From: Physella acuta
Lineage: Eukaryota; Mollusca; Gastropoda; Physidae
Length of the DNA stretch: 64,000 nucleotides
Direction of reading: 5' to 3'
NCBI RefSeq assembly: GCF_028476545.1
Contig: NW_026732301.1
Coordinates: forward strand, 1 to 64,000
The notes below the pieces were generated by a model that saw only the letters and a program-made list of their open reading frames with translations, was not told the origin of the DNA and searched no databases. The position numbers were made by a program, and so were the translations under genes. This document shows positions 56,131 through 64,000 of the stretch, piece by piece. Each line of letters begins with the position of its first letter. Within the stretch, counting starts at the first letter, position 1.

Positions 56131-56537
56131 TTACGTCTCTAGAATATTTCTCCCAACGTGAGTCACCCCGGTCACTGCATCAAATGTTCCTTCAATGTCA
56201 GGAGTAAAGTTAAAAATATATGTACAGTACAGCCGAATCTTTCCATCTTCACTCTGAAATAATTTAAAGTTGTGTCCATTGTGGGTAATATCTTCAACAG
56301 AATATTCCATAACTTGGTCAGTAAAAAACTCCTCCAATGTTTTCTTCCATACACTCCAACTATGTTATAGCCTTGGCTGGCTAACCAGCTCATATCAACA
56401 GCTTTGCCACAAAGAGAGAAGGAGACCTTGTTAGCTTGTCCATCCGGTATTAGTTTCGTAAAGTGTTTGGACAACATATTGTGTACAACTGCTTGATGAA
56501 ATTCAATGTGTCTATCGTCCCATCTGTCCTTCCAAAA
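56131..56537 (-). pseudogene. TPMT-like: Thiopurine S-methyltransferase (TPMT)-like pseudogene
   Basis: TPMT transfers a methyl group from S-adenosylmethionine to thiol compounds in the cytosol. The minus strand reads 'FWKDRWDDRHIEFHQAVVHN' and 'SFSLCGKAVDMSWLASQGYN' (the family's 'FPLCGKA.DM.WLA..GH.VVGVE' cofactor-binding block), then after a frame change 'LEEFFTDQVMEYSVED' and 'FKLFQSEDGKIRLYCTYIFN' ('S.SG.I.LYC.SIFDL'). This covers roughly residues 30-155 of a family of about 230-245. The frame is broken near 56350, and the last third, from the 'DRG' region on, is decayed or absent. No introns interrupt a stretch that spans several exons in vertebrate TPMT, so it is probably an old retrocopy. 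Confidence 0.82.
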
Positions 56538-56559
56538 CTAAACTCTCTTCGGCGCGTTA

Positions 56560-56935
56560 TCCAATGCTAATCAATACTAGATTTAAATATCTAGATCTAG
56601 ATCTAGACAATCTGTATCTTCTTGAATCTTGCTTGAGTTCTCGATCTTGTTCAAATTATATCATGCAAAGCAGCAGCTGTTTGTTTGGAATTCGCTAGCG
56701 AGAACTGGTCTAGAACCTAGACTTACAAACGATTTCTAAGGTACTGCATTGATGAAACGATTAGTCTCTAGAGATCTACTTTTTGTCTATATCTAGCCGC
56801 AGTCTAGCAGACCACTTTTTATACGTGAGTCGTCACGTATTAGACCTAAACTCTACAGTCACGGTCTACAGTCTGCTATGAATTTTTGTCTTAAAATGAA
56901 TATTTCTTTTTTTTTTTTTTAATGAAACGATAGAT
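56560..56935. other. CTAG-rich spacer, no gene seen
   Basis: 'atctagatctagatctagac' at about 56590 and many 'tctag' words up to 56880, comparable to 27000-27150. No supported frame. Confidence 0.5.
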
Positions 56936-57460
56936 CTAGTGTTGAAACCATTGTTCGAATTAAGTATTTCAATTGTCGTTGGATTAAGAAATAAAAAGAG
57001 TATTGTTTTCTATGCTTGCGAATACATATATATTATAATACATATTTAAGAAATGTCCCATTAATTTAGCTTTTGTTTAGCTTTTTTTGTATCAAAAATG
57101 TTAAAAACATTTTTTAATTAAATTATTTTCAACCGAGTTATATTTCTAAATAATTATGCAATATATTTTTTGTTCCTTCCCCTGCTAAATTTTAAAAGTG
57201 GAATCGGAGTAATTGTGAAGCACTAGATTTTTTATTTTTTTTTGTTAAGGAGAAAAATTAATTTGCCAAATTGTCCCACTATACATAATATACAGAACAA
57301 AAATTGCATGAAGCTTGGTTGACTATAAATGTCGTAAGTTTTTTTTTTATGCAGACTAGTGAAGAATATATTGCTGTCAGCTAACACTAACTTTGTTAAT
57401 TCTTGATTTAAAAAAAAATGTTTTTAAATTTTGTCGAGCTAACAAAGTATGCTATATATT
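56936..57460 (+). repeat. Duplication block 2, diverged third piece
   Basis: 'ggattaagaaataaaaagag', 'aatgtcccattaatttagct', 'catgaagcttggttgactat' and 'actagtgaagaatatat' match 49690-50030 and 15500-15825 in order. It is clearly more diverged than copies A and B are from each other. Confidence 0.75.
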
Positions 57461-58490
57461 TATATTCTCTTCAATTTCTTATGATGTGATACTTTAACAA
57501 GGACTCGCATGATCGCTGTTGAGACAAATATCTGAACATATTGTGTGTGTACGTTTTTCTCATGTTTGCTGTAAAACGTGTGTATAAACGTAATGAACCT
57601 GTCTCTAACGTTACATAATTAATAATCTGCACCCCCCCCCCCCCCCTCCTAACACACAATCACCTTCCCCTTATCTTAGAAATGAAAACAGAAGACTTTT
57701 TGAACGCATACTTAAAATTATATATATTTTTTGTTATTTTTTTTTAAAACGGTGTGTCGCCTTTTTCCAGGGTTTATAACATTTTAAATTCAGAATTATG
57801 TGTAAAGTAATAATTTAATTAACATAATAATGTGTATTACTTTGTTCATGTGTATTTTCTAGTTTACTATTTACATTAGTTTATTCGTGTTTTTTCTAGA
57901 CTTGGTCCATTTAATAAAATAGACTGAGACAGAATCAGTTTAGAATACATATCATTATTTTATTGTGTAACACAACCTGTGACACACCGAAGTCGAAATA
58001 TTTTTAGTTTTTGTTACTTTAATTATTTATTTTTATTGTTATTACTACATGTTTGTCGAATCTTGTTTCATCTCTAATTATTAAATTATTTGCGTTAATG
58101 GACATATTTTTGTAGCTTGTATCTCAACCAGTTGAGATAATAGCTAGACTTACTAGTTGTGTGTTATTGTAATTGTAGTAACTGGACCTACTTGATATAC
58201 AACTCTCATATACTTTTGTATACACTAGAATCATCTGAACTAACTATCATCACAAGAAAACTGAACAATTCATTCGTAATTTAGTAATATATGAGTTCAT
58301 GTAGGAGTTTGTCTTTAAAATAGATGTTCAGTTGAAGAGATATGTTCACATAGATGTTCAGTCAGTTTGTGTTTTTCATCGCGTGTTTATTTGACATATT
58401 TGGTTACATACGATATTAAAATTGATTTCGTACATGACGATACTTTGAATTGAAGTACACTTGTTTCTATTACATCGACATACATAGTGA
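57461..58490. other. AT-rich repeat-derived spacer, no gene
   Basis: 57780-58080 matches 40270-40560. A poly-C tract is at 57632-57646. No supported gene. Confidence 0.45.
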
Positions 58491-58494
58491 AAGA

Positions 58495-58700
58495 GTGTTC
58501 AACGAAAATCACAACCGCCTTTTTTTCCAAACCTGAATGAGGTACCCATAAAAGCTGGGAACATTGAGAGACGTTCTATGGATTTGAACCCGGATTAAAA
58601 ATAGAGACGGCTGTGTTAGTAGGTGTATGTTTAAATATTCAATCACACCGACAATAGTTAGGTCATCCATCAGACGTAACCGCATGTGTTGTCTATGTGA
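58495..58700 (-). mobile_element. tRNA-type SINE copy
   Basis: The minus strand reads 'CCGGGTTCAAATCC', a good match to the RNA polymerase III B box, followed by 'CCCAGCTTTTATGGGTACCT' and 'AAAAAAAGGCGGTTGTG'. That order (B box, then 'CAGCT...TGGGTACCTGA', then A-run and 'GGCGGTTG') is what I recall of a SINE common in gastropod genomes. The A box is not convincingly preserved. The related SINE-like segment of the U2 composite repeats has the same 'GGGTACCTGACT' core. Confidence 0.6.
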
Positions 58701-59815
58701 ATTGAACCCTATGGATTGTAGATGTTAGATTCAATTCCAGATTTACACTGTTTGTTTACTATTATTATCTTTTATTTTTATGCTTTTATTTTTATTTTTT
58801 TTTGTTTTTATCTTGAAGAGTTAGATAAAACAAAACATCTACAGCATTCGTTGCAATCGTTATTAAACCGACTTAATTAAATGTCTTTGAAAAATATATG
58901 CAAACTCGATAAAGTTTTACATAATTGGCAAAAAGAAAATGTTCTAAAATAAAATAAAAGCACTCACCTAAACATTTTATATTTTCTTATAAAATTGTAT
59001 TTTGAAAATATAAATTTACTGTGCGTGTCCCACTTAATTGTTTAATTGATGTTTATTTTTTTTTCAATTTTACATGGCTAACGAGTTTAAGTGTATGCTA
59101 ATTTTTTCCCTTATTAAAATGAGATGTTATAATGGGAATATTAGCAAACTGTATCTTTATTGTTAAAAAAAACAAACAAAAAATTGCATTTTTAAAAAAT
59201 CAATTTTCTATCTCAAATGAGTCACCCTCAAATGTATATAACCCTATAATGACATGAAACATTAATTAAACTTTAAAATGTCCATTCAAGTTAGTTTAAC
59301 ATCAAGTTGTGAGGTGGTTACACATGTTCTTATTAAAACATGTTTTCGAAGTTAAACAGGCAAAATGTGACGAAGCAATCGAGAGGTTGACTGCACATTT
59401 CGCTCCAATGCCTTTAGCGGTTCAACCACAACAAATTGGGATTTTAAACACCTACCCTCTCCCCTACCGCGTCCGCTTTTGAAGAAATTCCCCCCCCCCC
59501 CCCCACTTTTCCCTCACATTGTGGACGTCCACAAAAATGTAGTAGACCTCTCAATACATGCTGCAAAACTAGTAATTCATATGTAATGTGTACATTAACT
59601 ACTAATGTAATATAGTGATTTGATATTTTCGGTTACATCTATTACTAGGCCTAAATAATAATTGTGAGTTAAACTTTCCAAGATGTCCGTAAGTCTACGT
59701 CTTGTTAACTTACCGTGTGAATGTGCCAGGACTATCTAAAGATGTGATCGCGCATGGACGCTGTGTACCCTGCCTCTCGATTTTAAAGGCTTTTTTACCC
59801 ACTATATGTTATAAA
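58701..59815. other. AT-rich spacer, no gene seen
   Basis: T- and A-rich; a C-run is at 59489-59504. 58880-59330 shows weak similarity to 40680-41110 ('aaactcgataaagtttta'; 'tatttttcccttat'-like). No supported gene. Confidence 0.4.
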
Positions 59816-60101
59816 CAGTAGCGTAGCGAGGGGGGGGGGGCATATGTCCCCGGGCGCCGACCTTATGGGGCGCCAAAATGTGTTGAAAAATAAATTGAAA
59901 GGTTGAGGGGGATGCTAATTGTAAGTTTGACGGGGGGGGGGGGGTGTAAATCGAAATCTTTAGGTGGGGGGGGGGGGTGTAAATCGAAAGTTTGATGGGG
60001 GGGGGGGTGGTGCAAACCTATAGTTTGACGGGGGGGGGGGGGAGTGCAAATCGAAATCTTGAGGGGGGGGGGCGTGCAAATCGTAACGTTTGTCCCCTCT
60101 G
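59816..60101. mobile_element. G-rich hAT-like miniature element with exact 8-bp target duplication
   Basis: Left end 'cagtagcgtagcgagg', right end 'gtttgtcccctctg'; the flanks 'gttataaa' at 59808-59815 and 60102-60109 are identical. Inside are 'catatgtccccgggcgccga', then five G-run units each followed by 'tgtaaatcgaaa.tttga' or similar, about 35-40 bp apart. 286 bp, non-coding. Confidence 0.88.
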
Positions 60102-60109
60102 GTTATAAA

Positions 60110-60740
60110 GAGTCAGAGATTGTAGACAGTCGTGTTTTTTTTTGTTTTTTTTTAATTGAAGATGCCGTAGACCGAATTTTTTATTGAAGATGCCGTAGCA
60201 GTCTAGCTATCAACGACTATATGGGTTCAGGTAAAGTCGGCTAATCAACGTGACGTCATTATGTTACTTTTACTCAACTTAACTTTTCACTGCATGTGTT
60301 TCCATAACAAACCGCCTCTCCCCTTTTTTATGGTCTCGCCCTATACACATGACCAAGCAAGCACATTACACACGCGCTGAGGTTTTTATATCCTATAGTT
60401 TTGATTTTACCAATAAACACGTTTATTTACCAATGGTAATTACCTCCCTCTGTTACATGCTATTTTAATGTTTTCAAGGGAGATAATGCAAAAACAGCAA
60501 CAATTAGCATGCCGAGTACAATATACGAAATTGTGTAATTAATCACCTTTTAATTTAAAGAAGTAGGAAATTATTTAGTTGAATAAAACAAATGTATACC
60601 ATGATCTGCAAAATATATAGTTGTACTCTGATTAATTATTAAAAATTTGTTGTAATTGCAAAAATTGAAAACCTTATATATGTAAGTTACATTTTTTTAT
60701 AAACAAGCAATGAAATATGATATAATATAGGGCTTCGCTC
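60110..60740. other. AT-rich spacer, no gene seen
   Basis: Includes a short repeat 'gatgccgtagaccgaatttt/gatgccgtagcag' at 60162-60200. No promoter-like element for the SNU13 copy is evident. Confidence 0.4.
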
Positions 60741-60744
60741 ACTC

Positions 60745-60913
60745 AATTGCGGGTTATAATTTGTTACAATTTTCAAAATTTCCCTGGTTTTAAAGAGCCA
60801 CTAACATTTTTTTATTTCAAGAATTTTTTTTTTTAATAAGATTATTAGTATTTGTGCAAGGAGCTGGAGAGCCGCATCTTGACATCTTGACAGCCGCAGG
60901 TTGCCGACCCCTG
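60745..60913 (+). mobile_element. hAT miniature element copy 7, internally deleted
   Basis: 'gttacaattttcaaaatttc' and 'aaagagccactaacattttt' from the left part join directly to 'gtgcaaggagctggagagcc' and the right TIR 'ggttgccgacccctg' (ends 60913). The left TIR is degraded. Confidence 0.75.
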
Positions 60914-61026
60914 AGTTATCTAGTTACACTATATCCCTCCGTGAAGCGAACGTTATTCGCAGAGAGATAGAAATTCTAGACATTCAAATTATTTTAATCT
61001 GAGAAAGAAAAGCTAGCAGAATAATT

Positions 61027-61410
61027 ATGGCTGAAGAAGTAAACAGCAAAGCTTACCCTTTGGCAGATCAAAAACTTACAGAGCAAATTCTTGAGCCTTT
61101 TCAGCAAGCTTCCAACTATAAGCAGCTTAAAAAGGGGGCTAATGAAGCTACAAAGACATTGAACAGAGGGCTTTCTGAGTTTATTGTGCTGACTGCAGAT
61201 GCTGAGCCAATTGAAATTCTTCTCCATTTGCCTCTGCTGTGTGAAGACAAGAATGTCCCATACATTTTTGTCAGGTCCAAACAAGCCTTGGGTCGTGCTT
61301 GTGGTGTTTCAAGGCCTGTAATTGCCTGTTCTGTCATCCAGAAAGAAGGTTCTCAGCTGAGGAATCAAATTCAAGCCATTCAGCGCAGCATTGAGCGTTT
61401 GCTCATCTAA
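61027..61410 (+). CDS. SNU13: SNU13 (NHP2L1/15.5K) intronless retrocopy, intact frame
   Basis: A complete 127-residue frame without introns. SNU13 binds the kink-turn of U4 snRNA in the U4/U6.U5 tri-snRNP and of box C/D snoRNAs in the nucleolus. The L7Ae-family fold is evident: RNA-contact block '[13 protein letters not shown]' (about residues 36-48), '[19 protein letters not shown]' (about 58-76), '[17 protein letters not shown]' and 'RPVIACSV', ending 'IERLLI'. The length matches the human protein (128), and identity looks very high. The ATG at 61027 gives the expected MAEE.. start. About 93 bp after the stop comes a 41-base poly(A), with ATTAAA 17 bases before it, so this is a processed mRNA copy. 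With no stops or shifts it is either young or under selection. No obvious promoter or target duplication was found. A hAT remnant ends about 110 bp upstream. Confidence 0.93.
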   Translation: MAEEVNSKAYPLADQKLTEQILEPFQQASNYKQLKKGANEATKTLNRGLSEFIVLTADAEPIEILLHLPLLCEDKNVPYIFVRSKQALGRACGVSRPVIACSVIQKEGSQLRNQIQAIQRSIERLLI

Positions 61411-61481
61411 TGTTTGTTGTCACTAATTTTTTATCATCTACATTGTATTATATTTGAGACCCATTTTTATTTTAATTCAAT

Positions 61482-61487
61482 ATTAAA
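61482..61487 (+). terminator. Polyadenylation signal ATTAAA of the retrocopy
   Basis: ATTAAA lies 17 bases before the poly(A) tract, normal spacing for a copied mRNA 3' end. Confidence 0.7.
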
Positions 61488-61500
61488 ATGCTATTTTAGC

Positions 61501-61503
<3 letters not shown>

Positions 61504-61544
<41 letters not shown>
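61504..61544 (+). repeat. 41-base genomic poly(A) tract of the SNU13 retrocopy
   Basis: Pure A, directly after the copied 3' untranslated region. The lack of interruptions argues for a recent insertion. Confidence 0.95.
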
Positions 61545-61545
<1 letters not shown>

Positions 61546-62089
61546 AGCACTAATCAGGAAACTAATAACAAGTCCCTCAAAGCCGTCAGTCAAACCAACT
61601 TCCTCTACTACAATTGAAGCGAAATTAGCTGTTGGAAATTCAACCGCAACAACAAAACTTAATTTGGCAACAACAGAAATGGAAAATAACTCACCAAACA
61701 AAAAAAGAGGGAAAATAACAAAGGCTCGAAAGACCAAAAAAGCAGTCTTCGACAACAACCAATGCAAATTCTGCGACAGAAAGTACAACTCACCCATGAG
61801 TGCGGGAAACCATGAAAACAAAAGACACACACAACTCATACAGTGCAATATCTGTAACGAAAAAACAATACACAACGACATAGGCATGCACTACAAACAA
61901 AATCACCCTGAAGCAACTTCCTACGAGTGCAGCTTCTGTAACTTAATCCTCCCAACAGAGGAAAGAATACAGATACACGTTGACCACCACCATCCGAAGA
62001 CCGGGCAACATACAACTACGACGGAAGATAAAAAACACGAATTGATGCTAGAAATATTACTAACATTTGGCACATTTAAAAAAAACTAA
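61546..62089 (+). pseudogene. C2H2 zinc-finger reading frame, probably the N-terminus of a non-LTR element
   Basis: Open from the end of the poly(A). A Ser/Thr/Pro/Lys-rich lead ('TSPSKPSVKPTSSTTIEAKL') is followed by 'CKFCDRKYNSPMSAGN' with His at the right spacing (C-X2-C-X12-H-X4-H), then 'CNICNEKTIHNDIGMHYKQ' and 'CSFCNLILPTEERIQIHVD' with HH. Three fingers in a short Lys-rich protein fit the N-terminus of R2/NeSL-type retrotransposon proteins or a host zinc-finger gene; I cannot tell which. The first methionine codon is at 61679. After about 62037 the frame runs into the U2-like composite repeat ('MLEILLTFGTFKKN' is repeat sequence), so the original C-terminus is lost. Confidence 0.6.
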
Positions 62090-62540
62090 ATAGAAATTAT
62101 GTATGTATGATATATATTGGCTATGTTGGGAACAGGTCTGATGTGGCTCAATATAAAGTTATGTGTGAGTTCAATATGGCAGAGATTATGTTAATACAAT
62201 CCTTAAACTGTCATTTAAAGCAGACACTACAGTGGTCAGAGTAGTCGAGTGATTGATTACACCATTTCACTTCTCGGCCTTTTAACTAAAATCAAAGTGT
62301 AATATTTGTTATGTGTTTTTAAGGGTTTTTTACCTGTGGCCGCAATTTTTCCTCCCTTAGTCAGGTACCCATCTGAGCTGGTTGGACTTAAGGACGTCCT
62401 ACAGATTTATATCCTGGATACGAACGCAATTGTTAGATATAAAGGTCTAAATACATATATCTTTATGTAATGATAGGTGTATCGTAATCACTCTTGTCAT
62501 TCTATCGCTTGTCCCTATCATGTCAAATTCTGTACAGATT
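62038..62540 (+). repeat. U2-like composite repeat, copy 7
   Basis: Starts 'gaattgatgctagaaata', like 11207 and 34330. U2-like segment at about 62266-62305: 'cacttctcggccttttaact', then 'aaaatcaaagtgtaat'. The SINE-like part 'gtcaggtacccatctgagct' is followed by 'aaggacgtcctacagattt'. It cuts off the zinc-finger frame to its left. Confidence 0.8.
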
Positions 62541-64000
62541 TCAAATATCCAGACTAGAGTAATGGCTATTTCGTATACATTTGCAATATTACGTTGATAT
62601 GTACATGTGTAATAATATATTTAGAGGTTATTTGCAAAGTATCATATGTAACTAGTTAAAACAATTCATTAATTACATTTAGTATTAGACTTATTAGCGA
62701 GTTTATTCCATAAGAAGATAGGTAAATGTAAAAGTAAGGAAAGTAAATAGTACCTTCATAAGTAAAGCTCTTTTTCCGTTGTTGTTTCCCTTTGACTGTT
62801 GGTCCTAAGAATAAAATTTAAGGTGGAAATACATGACTCTGTTCAATAAAGTCACATTAAAAAGGCATTAAGCCTGGATATAAAGTGTTCTTGTTTACCA
62901 TAATGCATATTGAGATAATAACTGAATTGTGCTTAGACCTAACATAATTAAAAAAACAAAAAAACATTGAATATTTGAACATATTTTGTTTAAATCGGAG
63001 TGCGGTAACAACAAGATAAAAACAGTGACCCCATTGTGGACTCAGTTCATCAAGAACTAATGGGTTTGTCTAAAGGCCGCAATATACAAATATACAGTCG
63101 TTACAGAATAATCGGACTACATACTGGGGTAGGTTTTGGGGAATGTGGAGTGGGGGATGGTATTCGATACATATTATTTACAAGAATTGTGTTAATTTAA
63201 ATCATCGGTCGCTCGAGTACCAAAGCGTAGTATAAGTCAGCATATACAGTACGATGTTTGAGTAGGGTTACACGCGTGACTTTATACAGTCAACAATAAA
63301 CGTGTTTTATTTATTTATTTATTTTATTTTAGACATTATAATCATAGACAATGTTTTTATCAACCTAAAAAAAAGTGTTTTCATAAAGGCTCAAATCACA
63401 ACAGGACATAATGTAGTAATAAGAAATAGATGTAAAGATTGACCCCTTACCCACCACCCATGGGTTGAAACGGGCAAACAGAATGTCAATGACGTCTAGC
63501 AGATCATGTTTTTTTCAAACTGTGTGTGTTGGTCAACATACAATGGCAATGCAAAGTGACATTACTTTTGACTTGATTGTATGCTTAAAATGATGTTTTT
63601 AAGATGTGTTATATTCCCATAAAATGTAGTATTTTCCGAATTATTATACTCGCATGTGTGTGTTCATTTCGAGAGAAATGAATTTCACTCATGCAATTCG
63701 GCTAAATTGAAATGTTTAAAGATTTTAAAACAAAAATTAATTTAAATATGTAATAGCAAGCGTTTATACAATTATGTCAAATCCCACCTACAATAAACAA
63801 ACAGACAATGTACACTAAACACATGCTAAATAATAAAGTAAAACGTTTCTACAATATATTAAGCGTTAATGACGTGATTAAAACTCAACAAAATGTGATA
63901 TTTATATTAATGTCTTTTTTTATGAAATTTTATAACTTATACGTAAAACGTCGTCGATGAAGTCTTCTTAAAAATAAGTATAATTTTGTATCCAATTTTT
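62541..64000. other. AT-rich end of window, no gene seen
   Basis: No conserved frame, RNA gene or recognised element, apart from a (TTTA)n-like stretch at about 63305-63330. Confidence 0.4.

Noticed and set aside
58550-58600. Possible tRNA gene (good B-box word)
   Set aside because: No acceptor stem, A box or cloverleaf can be drawn. The context is a SINE.

Overview
The window looks like intergenic or accessory DNA from an animal with an AT-rich, transposon-heavy genome, most likely a mollusc and perhaps a heterobranch gastropod. The clues are an animal-type SNU13 coding copy, a thiopurine methyltransferase (TPMT) fragment, abundant hAT elements, (TA)n arrays, CTAG-rich tracts, and a repeat sharing the core 'TGGGTACCTGAC' that I recall from gastropod tRNA-type SINEs. 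The assignment to molluscs rests on memory and inference. I see no multi-exon host gene. Nearly all the sequence is repeats nested in, or duplicated from, one another.

Layout. 1-4340: a direct 0.6-kb repeat pair, then a block duplicated again at 31.4-33.9 kb, ending in hAT miniature elements. 4.3-7.0 kb: an inverted-repeat pair enclosing a hAT-like element full of (TA)n. 7.1-8.7 kb: a hAT transposase remnant, a 23-bp minisatellite and a lone C2H2 zinc-finger exon. 9.5-12.5 kb: a 3' piece of a LINE derivative and a composite repeat carrying a U2 snRNA-like segment, expanded into a 47-bp satellite. 12.5-15.8 kb: a block duplicated at 47.8-50.0 kb. 21.3-21.9 kb: a LINE reverse transcriptase remnant. 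22.3-25.2 kb: a nested hAT-like element with an exact 8-bp target duplication. 28.3-31.1 kb: hAT pieces, a 58-bp satellite and a U2-like repeat. 34-35 kb: another U2-like repeat with a 48-bp satellite. 36.7-39.1 kb: a second copy of the 22-25 kb element, split by a LINE derivative with a 17-bp target duplication. 41.4-44.4 kb: a fossil Ty3/Gypsy-like LTR element. 44.5-45.9 kb: a hAT transposase pseudogene. 52.4 kb: a perfect 43-bp inverted repeat. 56.1-56.5 kb: the TPMT pseudogene. 61.0-61.5 kb: an intact intronless SNU13 retrocopy with its poly(A) tail, followed by a C2H2 zinc-finger reading frame that runs into another U2-like repeat.

Main points of interest. (1) Seven dispersed same-strand copies of a composite repeat contain a segment resembling the 5' end of U2 snRNA, next to a tRNA-type-SINE-like segment on the opposite strand. 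(2) A short C/G-homopolymer hAT-like family can be defined from several 8-bp target duplications. (3) Paralogous blocks preserve filled and empty insertion sites, so the order of events can be read from this window alone. The only sequence that still looks fully coding is the SNU13 retrocopy.
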